The notes: generated by a model not told the origin, from the letters alone. 57,059 bases of DNA from an uncultured Coriobacteriaceae bacterium (GCA_902777325.1 CACYTH010000030.1:1-57059), one strand, 5' to 3'. Positions 31,737 through 41,518 are shown, counted from the stretch's first letter. Program-made: numbers and translations.

Positions 31737-32825
31737 TTACCTACGCAGATACTCTCGCATCACGGGCATCACAAAGTCGACCACGCCATAGCTGACTTCG
31801 GCGACCAGCCCGCGATCGATGAGACGACGTCTCAGGTTGGAGGCGTTGGTCATGCTGACACCCATGCGCCGTGCCACCTCGCTCGTCGCGATGGGACCGT
31901 CGTCGAGCGCCATGGCCTCAAGGTACTCCAGCTCGCGTTGCGTGAGCTCGCGAAGCGAGGGCTCCACAATGGCATTGAGCATCTCGCTCTGGGCATGTTC
32001 CACCGCTGCCCGGGCGTCGTCCACCGTGATGACGTCGTGGAAGTAGCCCATGCGCCACAGGTAGTACCCCACCAGCTGGATTGCAAACGCAAAGCCCTGC
32101 GTGGCCGAGGTGGCCACGGTCAGCGCCTCCTGGTCAATCCCCTTGTTGTTCTCCACGATGGTGGTAAAGAGCGCCTCCTCCACCTCGTAGCGGCTGATGG
32201 GATCGAGCCTGCGCTGGAACGCGCGCCTTATAAAGGAGACGCTCTCATCGAGAAGCAGCGTGGACACCTTGCTGGGAAGGCCTGCCATGAGCAGCGCCAC
32301 ATCCCTGCCTTCAGTCACCAGATGCTGGTAGGTGTCGATGAAGTCGATCAGCTCCTCGCAGGTAGGGTCAAGCTCGTCGATGCTCACCAAGAGACCAATG
32401 CCCTGCTCGTTGAGCTCTTCTACGAGATGATGCAGGTCAAGCCACCAGGGGTCATCTTCACGATGAGTCTCCCTCTCAATGGCAACCGGACCAATCTGAA
32501 CCGATGTGACGTCTGACTGTGTTGACGCAGCAATCAGATGCCGAGCGTTTTCACGAGCGCTCTTGACCAGCTTATCGAGCATCCCCTTGCGTGCGGACAC
32601 GCTGACGCAGACCCACCCCTGCGCGGATGCCTCCTCCGCGATAGTGCGCAGCAGCACCGTCTTACCCGAGCCTCGCGGCCCAATGAAGATGGTGGAACGG
32701 TTGGGGTCGCCTGGCCGATTGGCAAGCCCGCCGATGACGTCATCGATGAGCTCCACACGTCCGGCAAGGGCGTAGGGCATGCTCCCAAAGGTAGGAGTAA
32801 AGGGATTGCTTGAACGACGAACCAT
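31737..32825 (-). CDS. AAA+ ATPase with C-terminal winged helix, Orc/Cdc6-like architecture
   Basis: 362 residues. The P-loop GPRGSGKT is at 49-56, and Walker B (GLLVSIDELD) near 145 is followed by an MAGLPSK sensor-1-like segment. A lid domain follows, then a C-terminal winged helix (ELEYLEAMALDDGPIATSEVARRMG then MTNASNLRRRLIDRGLV). Such stand-alone STAND/AAA proteins are common in Actinobacteria and often autoregulate or act in toxin- or mobile-element contexts, but no specific function is known to me. A GAGGGAGG site precedes the ATG. It is divergent from the sugar ABC operon and shares a 251-bp control region containing 10-bp phased repeats. Confidence 0.72.
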   Translation of the reverse strand: MVRRSSNPFTPTFGSMPYALAGRVELIDDVIGGLANRPGDPNRSTIFIGPRGSGKTVLLRTIAEEASAQGWVCVSVSARKGMLDKLVKSARENARHLIAASTQSDVTSVQIGPVAIERETHREDDPWWLDLHHLVEELNEQGIGLLVSIDELDPTCEELIDFIDTYQHLVTEGRDVALLMAGLPSKVSTLLLDESVSFIRRAFQRRLDPISRYEVEEALFTTIVENNKGIDQEALTVATSATQGFAFAIQLVGYYLWRMGYFHDVITVDDARAAVEHAQSEMLNAIVEPSLRELTQRELEYLEAMALDDGPIATSEVARRMGVSMTNASNLRRRLIDRGLVAEVSYGVVDFVMPVMREYLRR

Positions 32826-32864
32826 GCTGCCTCCCTCTCATTGCTTTTCATGAGTATACCCATA

Positions 32865-32904
32865 ATTCACATAGATTCATACACATTCATATTGATTCAC
32901 GGCA
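32865..32904. promoter_or_regulatory. four phased ATTCA repeats, 10-bp period
   Basis: ATTCAC/T starts at 32865, 32875, 32885 and 32895, exactly 10 bp apart, with a variable 4-base spacer. Repeats on one face of the helix are typical of operators for cooperative binding. They sit 40-75 bp upstream of the AAA ATPase start and 175-210 bp upstream of the ABC ATPase gene. Confidence 0.6.
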
Positions 32905-32921
32905 ACCAACCGCAGGGTTCA

Positions 32922-32950
32922 CGCCACGGGGGGTAACCCCCTTTGGCAGG
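32922..32950. repeat. palindromic intergenic repeat unit
   Basis: CGCCACGGGGGGT mirrored by ACCCCCTTTGGCAGG: a slightly diverged unit of the element at 17911 and 31651, here inside a divergent promoter region. Confidence 0.75.
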
Positions 32951-33076
32951 ACGTGCGGCAAGCGCGCTTGGCCGAAACGCACACCTGCCTGTAACATGCC
33001 CTACCTGCGCACACAGTACAATTGTGGGCGGTCTTGTGGCAGGGCGCCACGGCGCCCCATACAGAGGAACAGGCGT

Positions 33077-34219
<1,143 letters not shown>

Positions 34220-34220
34220 G

Positions 34221-35114
34221 ATGAACACCCGAAGCATGAAGGGCTGGCTCTACCTGATACCAGCCATGGCCTTCCTTGGCGTCTTCGTGGTCTATCCGCT
34301 CTTTGACGTCATCGTCTACTCGTTCGAGGAGGGCTACAACTCCGCCTCGCAGACCTTCTTTGGCACGGGCATCTACAACTTCCAGTACGTCCTGCGCGAC
34401 CCGTACTTCATCCAGGCGCTCAAGAACACCTTCATCCTGGTCATCGTCACGGTGCCGCTCTCGACACTGCTGGCCCTGCTCATATCGGTGGGCCTCAGCT
34501 CCATCAAGAAGCTGCAGGAGCTCTACCAAACAATCTTCTTCCTGCCGTACGTAACCAACACGCTGGCCGTTGGCTTGGTCTTTATGATCCTCTTCCAGAA
34601 GACCCCCTACACCGACGGCTTCGTCAACCAGATCATCCACTTCTTTGGCGGCAGCACGGTCGACTTCATCGACGGACCGTACTGGGCCAAGATGACCGTC
34701 ATGTGCATCTACACCATCTGGGTGGTCATGCCCTTCAAGATCCTGATTCTCACCAGTGCACTGGCGTCGGTCAACCCCGACTACTACAAGGCGGCAAAGG
34801 TTGATGGTGCCAGCAGCTGGCGCATCTTCTACAAGATCACGCTCCCCATGATCTCGCCCATGATCTTCTATCTCGTCATCACGGGCTTCATCGGCGCCTT
34901 CAAGGCCTACGGTGACGTGGTCGCCATCTTTGGCACCAACCTCAACGCCGCCGGCATGAACACCATCGTCGGCTACGTGTACGACATGCTCTACGGCGAC
35001 GGCGGCGGCTACCCGTCCTACGCCTCGGCCGCAGCGCTGGTGCTGTTTGCCATCGTGCTGACCATCACCTGCATCAACCTGCTGATTCAGAGAAGGAGCG
35101 TGCAGACCTCATGA
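34221..35114 (+). CDS. sugar ABC transporter permease 1 (UgpA/MalF type)
   Basis: 297 residues, six predicted transmembrane helices. The EAA loop that contacts the ATPase is KAAKVDGASSWRIFYKITLPMISP. The N-terminus MKGWLYLIPAMAFLGVFVVYPL is typical of the family. A GGAGG sits within the end of the ATPase gene, eight bases before a tight start. The stop overlaps the next permease start (ATGA), so the genes are translationally coupled. Confidence 0.93.
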   Translation: MNTRSMKGWLYLIPAMAFLGVFVVYPLFDVIVYSFEEGYNSASQTFFGTGIYNFQYVLRDPYFIQALKNTFILVIVTVPLSTLLALLISVGLSSIKKLQELYQTIFFLPYVTNTLAVGLVFMILFQKTPYTDGFVNQIIHFFGGSTVDFIDGPYWAKMTVMCIYTIWVVMPFKILILTSALASVNPDYYKAAKVDGASSWRIFYKITLPMISPMIFYLVITGFIGAFKAYGDVVAIFGTNLNAAGMNTIVGYVYDMLYGDGGGYPSYASAAALVLFAIVLTITCINLLIQRRSVQTS

Positions 35115-35986
35115 GCAACATGACCAGAGACCAGCAGGACCAGGCCAACTTCGAGCGCAGCCGCAAGATCCGCACCGGCATCACCTATGCGCTGCTCACC
35201 CTGTGGGCCCTGATCGTGCTCTTCCCGTTCTACTGGATGGTCCTGACCTCCATCAAGAGCTACGGCTCCTACAACGCAGAGTACGTGCCGCAGCTCTACA
35301 CGACCTCGCCCACCTTCGAGAACTACACCGAGGCCTTCACCGCCGTGCCGCTCGCGCGCTACTTCATGAACACGGTCATCTTCACCGGCGTCACCACCGC
35401 GCTCATGCTGGTGGTCATCGTGCTGGCGGCCTTCGCGTTCTCGCGCCTCGACTTTGGCGGCAGGGACCTGCTCTTTACCGCGTTCCTCTCGCTGATGATG
35501 ATCCCCAACGAGCTGGTCATCATCACCAACTTCGTGACCATCACCAACCTGGGGCTGCGCAACACCTTTACGGGCCTCATCCTGCCCAGCGTCACGTCGG
35601 TCTTCTACATCTACCTGCTCAAGGAGAACTTCGACCAGATTCCCGACGACCTCTACAAGGCCGCCAAGGTGGACGGCTGCAGCGACTTCAAGTACCTCAC
35701 CAACGTGATGATCCCCATCTGCCGCCCCACCATCGTCACGGTGCTGCTGCTCAAGGTCATCGAGTGCTGGAACTCCTACGTGTGGCCGCGCCTCATCACC
35801 GACAACCAGCTCTACTTCCTGGTTTCCAACGGCATCCAGGAGATCCGCGAGAACGGCTTCGGCCGCGAGAACGTGCCCGCCATGATGGCGGCCGTCGTGG
35901 TCATCTCGGTTCCCCTGATCGTGCTCTTCCTCATCTTCAGAAAGAAGATCATGGAGGGCGTGTCCAGAGGAGGTACGAAGGGCTAA
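35111..35986 (+). CDS. sugar ABC transporter permease 2 (UgpE/MalG type)
   Basis: 291 residues. It has the long cytoplasmic N-terminus usual for this subfamily, six helices and the EAA loop KAAKVDGCSDFKYLTNVMIPICRP. It forms the membrane channel with permease 1. The 4-bp overlap upstream and the one-base overlap (TAATG) with the binding-protein gene show a tightly packed operon. Confidence 0.93.
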   Translation: MSNMTRDQQDQANFERSRKIRTGITYALLTLWALIVLFPFYWMVLTSIKSYGSYNAEYVPQLYTTSPTFENYTEAFTAVPLARYFMNTVIFTGVTTALMLVVIVLAAFAFSRLDFGGRDLLFTAFLSLMMIPNELVIITNFVTITNLGLRNTFTGLILPSVTSVFYIYLLKENFDQIPDDLYKAAKVDGCSDFKYLTNVMIPICRPTIVTVLLLKVIECWNSYVWPRLITDNQLYFLVSNGIQEIRENGFGRENVPAMMAAVVVISVPLIVLFLIFRKKIMEGVSRGGTKG

Positions 35987-37611
35987 TGAGCATGAAGAAG
36001 CTACATAACACCCACGCGCGCGGCGTGCGCGCCCTCCCCGCCCTGCTGGTGGCGCTGCTGTGCACCGTCATCCTCGCGGGCTGCCATGGCTCGCAGGGCA
36101 TGGACGCCTTCGAGGTGCCCGAGCAGTGGGACGAGAGCCGCACCTACGAGATCACGTTCTGGGCCAAGAACGACACCAACAAGACCCAGACCAAGATCTA
36201 CGAGAAGGCTATCGACGACTTTGAGGCGCTCTACCCCAACGTGAAGGTCAAGATGCGCCTCTACACCGACTACGGCAAGATCTACAACGACGTCATCACC
36301 AACATCTCCACCAACACGACGCCCAACGTCTGCATCACCTACCCGGACCACATCGCCACCTACATGACCGGCGTCAACACCGTGGTGCCGCTGGACGGGC
36401 TCTTTGCCGACGAGAAGTACGGCCTGGGCGGATCCGAGGTCAAGTTCCAGGGACCGACCACCGAGCAGATCATCCCGGAGTTCCTCTCCGAGTGCGTGCT
36501 GGCCGACGAGCACTACGCCATCCCCTACATGCGCTCCACCGAGATCTGCTACGTCAACAAGACCTACGTGGAGAAGCTCGGCTTCGAGCTGCCCGACGTG
36601 CTCACGTGGGACTTCATCTGGGAGGTCTCCGAGGCGGCCACCGAGAAGAACGCGGACGGCACCTACAAGGTCAATGGCCAGAAGGTGCTCATCCCCTTCA
36701 TCGACAAGTCCACCGACAACATGATGATCCAGATGCTCAAGCAGCGCGGCGCGGGCTACTCCACCGCCGAGGGCGACATCGAGATCTTCAACGACGACAC
36801 GCGCGAGATCCTGACGGCCGTAGGCGAGCACGCCAAGTCCGGTGCCTTCTCCACCTTCAAGATCAGCGGCTATCCGGCAAACTTCCTCAACGCCGGCCAG
36901 TGCATCTTTGCCATCGACTCGTCGGCAGGCTCCACCTGGATGGGCTCGGAGGCCCCGCTGGTGGACATCTCGCCCGACAAGCTCGTGCAGTTCGAGACCG
37001 CCGTGCGCATGGTCCCGCAGTACGACGTCGACAACCCCCAGATGATCAGCCAGGGCCCGTCAATCTGCATCTTCAACAAGGCCGACTCGCAGGAGGTGCT
37101 CGCCTCCTGGCTGTTTGCCCAATACCTGCTGACCAACGACGTGCAGATTGCCTACGCCCAGACCGAGGGCTACGTGCCCGTCACCTCGCTGGCCCAGGAC
37201 TCCGCCGAGTACCAGGACTACCTCGCGCAGTCGGGCAAGGACAACGACACGCACTATAGCGTCAAGATCGACGCAACCAAGATCCTGCTCGAGAACGCCG
37301 AGAACACCTTTGTGACCCCGGTATTCAACGGCTCCGCCTCGCTGCGCGACGCCTCGGGTCAGCTCATCGAGAACGTGAGCAAGGCGGTCAAGCGCAAGCA
37401 GACCATCAACGACACGTACCTCGACGGGCTCTTTGACGACGTGCTCGCCCTCTACCACCTCGACCAGCTCGGCGGTGGCGTGGCGGGCAACACCGAGTCG
37501 CTCGGTCCGCTGCCGCGCGCATCCAAGATCCTGATCGGCGCCCTTATCGTGGCGTGGATCGGCATCATCGCCGTGGCCATCCACGACAAGCTCCAGGAGC
37601 GCGACTCCTAG
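35986..37611 (+). CDS. sugar ABC solute-binding lipoprotein with extra C-terminal membrane helix
   Basis: 541 residues, longer than the usual 420-450. A lipoprotein signal ends at the lipobox LAGC (Cys33). The family-1/ExtracSBP fold follows: YEITFWAKNDTNKTQ, FEALYPNVKVKM, ISTNTTPNVCITYPDHI, YVNKTYVEKLGF, and a hinge containing GQCIFAIDSSAGSTW. Odd feature: after the binding domain comes about 80 residues and then a hydrophobic helix near the very C-terminus (KILIGALIVAWIGIIAVAIH) ending in charged QERDS. The protein would be anchored at both ends. Start ATG 35986 overlaps the permease stop; AGGAGG lies 15 bases upstream, and the second ATG two codons on is an alternative. Confidence 0.88.
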   Translation: MSMKKLHNTHARGVRALPALLVALLCTVILAGCHGSQGMDAFEVPEQWDESRTYEITFWAKNDTNKTQTKIYEKAIDDFEALYPNVKVKMRLYTDYGKIYNDVITNISTNTTPNVCITYPDHIATYMTGVNTVVPLDGLFADEKYGLGGSEVKFQGPTTEQIIPEFLSECVLADEHYAIPYMRSTEICYVNKTYVEKLGFELPDVLTWDFIWEVSEAATEKNADGTYKVNGQKVLIPFIDKSTDNMMIQMLKQRGAGYSTAEGDIEIFNDDTREILTAVGEHAKSGAFSTFKISGYPANFLNAGQCIFAIDSSAGSTWMGSEAPLVDISPDKLVQFETAVRMVPQYDVDNPQMISQGPSICIFNKADSQEVLASWLFAQYLLTNDVQIAYAQTEGYVPVTSLAQDSAEYQDYLAQSGKDNDTHYSVKIDATKILLENAENTFVTPVFNGSASLRDASGQLIENVSKAVKRKQTINDTYLDGLFDDVLALYHLDQLGGGVAGNTESLGPLPRASKILIGALIVAWIGIIAVAIHDKLQERDS

Positions 37612-37619
37612 CCGCCCAC

Positions 37620-37655
37620 GCTGCGGAAGAGGGGCCCGCTCCCCTTTTCCGCAGC
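37620..37655 (+). terminator. terminator of sugar ABC operon
   Basis: GCTGCGGAA...GGGG pairs with CCCC...TTCCGCAGC around CCCGCT. The T residues lie inside the descending stem rather than after it. Confidence 0.75.
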
Positions 37656-37685
37656 CCATGTGGCCGAGCAAGAGAGCTGCTGGCA

Positions 37686-37691
37686 TATAAT
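37686..37691 (+). promoter_or_regulatory. -10 element TATAAT for lipoprotein gene
   Basis: A perfect TATAAT lies 43 bp before the start codon of the lipoprotein gene, just past the ABC operon terminator. No good -35 is seen at 17 bp. Confidence 0.6.
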
Positions 37692-37733
37692 GGCCACGTA
37701 TTGCCTTGTAAACCCAATTAAAGGGAGAGAGAT

Positions 37734-38525
37734 ATGACCAAGGACATGCTCACGAGAAGGACCTTCTTTGGTGCAGCGGCTGGCGTCTCCATGCTCGCTC
37801 TTGCCGCCTGCGGTGGCAACGGCGGTGCAAGCGACAGCGCCGCTCCGGCAGCTGGCGACGGCACCGACCCCAAGGGCGAGGGCGTCATGACCTACGCCGA
37901 CTACATGGCCGCCGCCGTCGACGACGAGGTCGTCGTCGAGTGCTTCGTCCAGGACACCCAGTCCTGGTGGGAGGACCAGATCACCATCTACGCCGCCGAC
38001 GCCGACGGCGCGTACTTCATCTACAACGCGGCCTGCACCGAGGAGGACTCCGCCAAGCTGGTCCCCGGCCAGAAGATCAAGGTCACCGGCTACAAGGCCG
38101 AGTGGTCCGGCGAGTTCGAGATCGCCGAGGGCACCATCGAGTTCGAGGACGGCAGCACCTTCATCTCCGAGCCCGTCGACGTCACCGACCTTCTCGGCAC
38201 CGATGAGCTCATCGAGCACCAGAACCAGCGCGTCGCCTTCACTGGCATGACCGTCGAGCCCTCCACCGATCCCGACGGCAAAGAGGTTGCCTACCTGTTC
38301 AACTGGGACGGCTCCGGCGCCGCTGGCGACGACCTGTACTTCAACGTCTCCAAGGACGGCGAGACCTACAGCTTTACCGTCGAGTCCTACCTCACCGGCG
38401 AGGACACCGACGTCTACAAGGCCGTCCAGGCCCTGGAGGTCGGCCAGGTCGTCAACATGACCGGCTACCTCTACTGGTACGAGGGCGCCAACCCGCACAT
38501 CATCAGCGTGGAGGTCGCCGAGTAG
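37734..38525 (+). CDS. secreted lipoprotein, unknown function, Tat-like signal
   Basis: 263 residues. The N-terminus MLTRRTFFGAAAGVSMLALAACGG combines a twin-arginine-like motif with a lipobox (LAAC, Cys about 26), suggesting a folded lipoprotein exported by Tat. A Gly/Ser/Ala linker follows, then an acidic, beta-rich domain with two similar halves (each ends in a GQ.IKVTGYK or GQVVNMTGYLYW turn), which looks like OB-fold-type strands. No catalytic motif is visible. AGGGAGAGAG lies upstream. It is flanked by terminators on both sides and is therefore monocistronic. Neighbouring ABC and Rnf genes give no functional hint. Confidence 0.75.
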   Translation: MTKDMLTRRTFFGAAAGVSMLALAACGGNGGASDSAAPAAGDGTDPKGEGVMTYADYMAAAVDDEVVVECFVQDTQSWWEDQITIYAADADGAYFIYNAACTEEDSAKLVPGQKIKVTGYKAEWSGEFEIAEGTIEFEDGSTFISEPVDVTDLLGTDELIEHQNQRVAFTGMTVEPSTDPDGKEVAYLFNWDGSGAAGDDLYFNVSKDGETYSFTVESYLTGEDTDVYKAVQALEVGQVVNMTGYLYWYEGANPHIISVEVAE

Positions 38526-38554
38526 CGCTTCCGCCATCACGGGCGCATGCAGCA

Positions 38555-38588
38555 GGGGGACGGTCCAGACGGGCCGTCCCCCTTCGTT
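38555..38588 (+). terminator. intrinsic terminator after lipoprotein gene
   Basis: The 12-bp stem GGGGGACGGTCC / GGGCCGTCCCCC has a 4-base loop, then TTCGTTTG. It also lies between convergent stops. Confidence 0.87.
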
Positions 38589-38647
38589 TGTCTTGGGGCG
38601 GGAGAACGCGCCTCCCAGCCTTGCTCACGCAGCCAGCGCCCGAGCCC

Positions 38648-39472
38648 TTATGCGGGCTTGCTCACCCAGGACAGCGGGTAGATCGCGCCCTCGGGGCAGA
38701 CGCCCATGCACACCTTGCAGCCAACGCACTTGGAGATGTCGATGTGGGCCACGTTGTCCACGACCTCGATGCAGTGCTGCGGACACACCTTGACGCACTT
38801 GCGGCAGCCCAGGCAGGTGTTTGCGCAGGAGTCCTTGGCGCGCTTGCCCGTGAGGGTGTTGTGGCACAGCACGAACGAGACCTCGTCCACGTCGCTCTTC
38901 TCGACGAGGCTGATGAGGTGGCGCGGGCAGATGGTGGTGCAGAGGCCACAGCCGACGCAGACCGCCGGGTCGACCACGGCCACGTGGTTCTTGTTGAGCG
39001 AGATGGCACCGTACGGGCAGGTGGCCATGCAGTCGCCGTAACCGATGCAGCCGTCGGTGCAGCCGTCGGACAGGTGTCCCATGGTCGCGTAGATGCGGCA
39101 GCTGTGCGCGCCGTGGTACACGGCGCGCTCCTGAAGCACCACGCGGTCCGCCGTGCCGCGGCAGGCCACGATGGCGCGCTTGACCACCACGTCTCCGGCA
39201 TCCACACCAAGCAGCTCCGAGAGGCGCTGGGCCGCGCTGGCACCGCCGGGGCCGCACGAGTTGACCGGGGCGCCTGCAAGCATGGCCTTGGCGTAACCCT
39301 CGCAGCCCGGGTAGCCGCACGAGCCGCAGTTGGCGCCGGGCAGGATGGCAAGCACGTCAGCTAGGCGCTCGTCCTCCTGCACGGCTAGCTTCTTGGAGGC
39401 AAACACCAAGATCACCGAGCCGACCAGTCCGATGCATCCGACCAGCGCGATGGTAAGGACAATCGAGTTCAT
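38648..39472 (-). CDS. rnfB: Rnf complex subunit B (multi-cluster ferredoxin)
   Basis: 274 residues. It has an N-terminal membrane helix and the Fe-S domain CGSCGYPGCEGYAKAM plus a downstream Cys. Four further ferredoxin-type motifs follow: CTDGCIGYGDCMATCP, CVGCGLCTTICP, CANTCLGCRKCVKVCP and CVGCKVCMGVCP. RnfB is the entry point for electrons from reduced ferredoxin into the membrane complex. It is the last gene of the rnfCDGEAB operon, which has the clostridial order. The cluster number matches the long RnfB of anaerobes. Confidence 0.95.
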   Translation of the reverse strand: MNSIVLTIALVGCIGLVGSVILVFASKKLAVQEDERLADVLAILPGANCGSCGYPGCEGYAKAMLAGAPVNSCGPGGASAAQRLSELLGVDAGDVVVKRAIVACRGTADRVVLQERAVYHGAHSCRIYATMGHLSDGCTDGCIGYGDCMATCPYGAISLNKNHVAVVDPAVCVGCGLCTTICPRHLISLVEKSDVDEVSFVLCHNTLTGKRAKDSCANTCLGCRKCVKVCPQHCIEVVDNVAHIDISKCVGCKVCMGVCPEGAIYPLSWVSKPA

Positions 39473-39483
39473 CCCAGCACCTC

Positions 39484-40074
39484 CTACGCGCCAAACAGAT
39501 GGTCAATGACGCCAGAGAACCCCATGAAGCTCATGGCGGTGATGGCCGCCGAGATGAGCGTGATGGGCATTCCCTGGAACACCTCGGGCGGCTCGGCCTC
39601 CTCCACGCGACGACGCACGCCGCTGAAGATGACCATGGCCAGCAGGAACCCCAGGCCGGCGCCAAGCCCGGCCACCAGCGCCTGCGGGTAGGTGTAGCCC
39701 TCGTCGATGGTGAGGATGGTCACGCCGAGCACCGCGCAGTTGGTGGTGATGAGCGGCAGAAACACGCCCAGCGACGCGTGCAGCGGCGGCAGGTAGCGCT
39801 TCATGGCCATCTCGAGCAGCTGCACGAGCGTGGCGATCACCAGGATGAAGGCGATGGTCTGCAGGTACTCGAGCCCCCAGGCGTCAAGCAGCTGCTGGAT
39901 GGGCCAGGTGACCGCGATGGCCAGCACCATGACGAGCGTCACGGCAAATCCCATGCCCACGGCCGAGTCGAACTTCTTGGAGACGCCCAGGAAGGGGCAG
40001 ATGCCCAGGAACTTGACCAGCACGAAGTTGTTGACCAGGATCATGCTGAAGAGAATGGATGCGTACTGCGCCAT
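39484..40074 (-). CDS. rnfA: Rnf complex membrane subunit A
   Basis: 196 residues, six transmembrane helices, homologous to RnfE/NqrD-E. The conserved cysteine-containing segments NNFVLVKFLGICPFLGVSK and ITTNCAVLGV are where RnfA and RnfE are known to hold a membrane-embedded [2Fe-2S] cluster. It forms part of the ion-translocating core. The start codon overlaps the rnfE stop, indicating coupling. Confidence 0.95.
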   Translation of the reverse strand: MAQYASILFSMILVNNFVLVKFLGICPFLGVSKKFDSAVGMGFAVTLVMVLAIAVTWPIQQLLDAWGLEYLQTIAFILVIATLVQLLEMAMKRYLPPLHASLGVFLPLITTNCAVLGVTILTIDEGYTYPQALVAGLGAGLGFLLAMVIFSGVRRRVEEAEPPEVFQGMPITLISAAITAMSFMGFSGVIDHLFGA

Positions 40075-40883
40075 CAGGCATCACCCTCCCTCTCCTCTTT
40101 CTCGCGCCGAGCCGCGGTGACGGCCGCCTCGAGCATCTCGACGAACTCGTCCTTGGCGCAGGCCTCGTCGGTCGGGTCGCCGATGCCGCAGTTGATGGGA
40201 CACGCTGCGCAGAGGCTGGCCGAGGGGCCGACCTTCTTGCGCACGTAGCGGGTTTTGTGACGCGGATGCTCCTCGATCCACACCGAGGCGGCAATGAGCA
40301 CGCCCAGCACCGCAAAGCCGCCTGCCGGCATGACCATGATGATCATGGGCTCGATGAAGGGCGGCAGCACGCGCACGCCCAGGAAGGTGCCTGCGCCCAG
40401 AATCTCGCGGACGGCCGACATCAGGGTGAGCGAGATGGTGAAGCCCAGGCCCATGCCCAGGCCGTCTGCGGCCGCCTCGACGGGCCCGTGCTTGGAGGCA
40501 AACATCTCGGCGCGCCCGAGCACGATGCAGTTGACCACGATGAGCGGCAGGTAGATGCCCAGCGCCTCGTCGAGCGCCGGCAGGTAGGCCTTGACCAGCA
40601 TCATGACCAGCGTCACGAAGCTGGCGATGATGGTGATGAACGAGGGAATGCGCACCGACGAGGGGATGACCTTGCGCAGCAGCGAGACCACCATGCCGGA
40701 GCACACCAGCACGAAGGTGGTGGCCATGCCCATGCCCAGGCCGTTGGTGACGGCGGTGGTCACGGCCAGCGTGGGACACAGGCCCAGCATCTGACGCAGG
40801 GAGGGGTTCTCCTCGAGCAGGCCCTTGGAGAAGGTCTGTGCGAGCGTAGACTCGCTCGCAGGGGCAGCGGTCTTCTCAGCCAT
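40074..40883 (-). CDS. rnfE: Rnf complex membrane subunit E with Cys-rich C-terminal extension
   Basis: 269 residues. The first roughly 200 form the usual six-helix RnfE, with NPSLRQMLGLCPTLAVT and PLIVVNCIVLGRAE carrying the conserved cluster cysteines. A soluble extension of about 65 residues follows (from EEHPRHKTRY) with four cysteines (SLCAACPINCGIGDPTDEAC) and a charged helix. Typical RnfE proteins end soon after the last helix. The extension could bind a further Fe-S cluster or zinc at the cytoplasmic face; this is inference. The gene overlaps both neighbours by a base or so. Confidence 0.93.
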   Translation of the reverse strand: MAEKTAAPASESTLAQTFSKGLLEENPSLRQMLGLCPTLAVTTAVTNGLGMGMATTFVLVCSGMVVSLLRKVIPSSVRIPSFITIIASFVTLVMMLVKAYLPALDEALGIYLPLIVVNCIVLGRAEMFASKHGPVEAAADGLGMGLGFTISLTLMSAVREILGAGTFLGVRVLPPFIEPMIIMVMPAGGFAVLGVLIAASVWIEEHPRHKTRYVRKKVGPSASLCAACPINCGIGDPTDEACAKDEFVEMLEAAVTAARREKEEREGDA

Positions 40884-41446
40884 CAGCGCACCTCCTCATA
40901 TGCCGTAACTGCGATGTTGAACGCGGAGAGCGCCGCCTTCGACGAGATGGTCGCTCCGCTGATGAGGTCGATGTCGTCGGCGCTTATGGACTCGGCGCCC
41001 AGCCCCACGTACTGTCCGATGTAGGAGTCGTTGGCGATCTTGGTGCCAAGGCCCGGCGTCTCCTCGTTGGACATGGCCGTTATGGAGAGCACCTTGCCGT
41101 CGGCGCCAAAGGCAACGGCGATGGGCACTTGCCCGCCGTAACCCTTGCTCTGCGCCACGATGACATGCGCAACCACGTTGCCCGAGCCATCGCGAGCCTC
41201 GAGTGCGGCGGTGCAGCCCTCGACCGAGCAGTCCACGGGTTCGAACGATGCCGCCTGGGGCACCAGCTGCGCGTAGGTCTCCTGCGCCTTCTTCTCGGCA
41301 TTGGCGGTGGCGATGGGATCAGTCACCGAGTGCACCACGCCCAGCAGCGCGCCGGCCACCATGCAGATGACCACGAGCACCACGACCGGACGGATGGTCT
41401 CAAAGGCGGAGGGGCTGCTCCCCTTGCCTGCCGTCTGGCTACTCAT
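40883..41446 (-). CDS. rnfG: Rnf complex subunit G (covalent FMN)
   Basis: 187 residues. It has one N-terminal helix (VVVLVVICMVAGALLGVV) and an extracytoplasmic FMN-binding domain. The flavinylation site is the Thr in SGATISS near residue 168, preceded by NEETPGLGTKI. Like NqrC, RnfG carries FMN as a phosphoester. The start was chosen at MSSQTAG with GAGGG upstream. In the undamaged rnfD frame the rnfD stop would overlap this start (ATGAGTAG). Confidence 0.93.
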   Translation of the reverse strand: MSSQTAGKGSSPSAFETIRPVVVLVVICMVAGALLGVVHSVTDPIATANAEKKAQETYAQLVPQAASFEPVDCSVEGCTAALEARDGSGNVVAHVIVAQSKGYGGQVPIAVAFGADGKVLSITAMSNEETPGLGTKIANDSYIGQYVGLGAESISADDIDLISGATISSKAALSAFNIAVTAYEEVR

Positions 41447-41518
41447 GGGCCTTCCCTCCCCTCTTGGCACGACGGCGCTCGGCCATGATGGCCTCGCCGC
41501 CCACGGGGATGTTGGGCG

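Noticed and set aside
32865..32904. The 10-bp phased ATTCA words as a plasmid-type replication origin
   Set aside because: The region is surrounded by chromosomal metabolic genes, only four words are present and there is no Rep gene; an operator is more likely.
35203..35985. An extended upstream part of the binding-protein frame running through permease 2
   Set aside because: The N-terminal 260 residues of that frame are shadow sequence. The lipoprotein signal at 35986 marks the true start.
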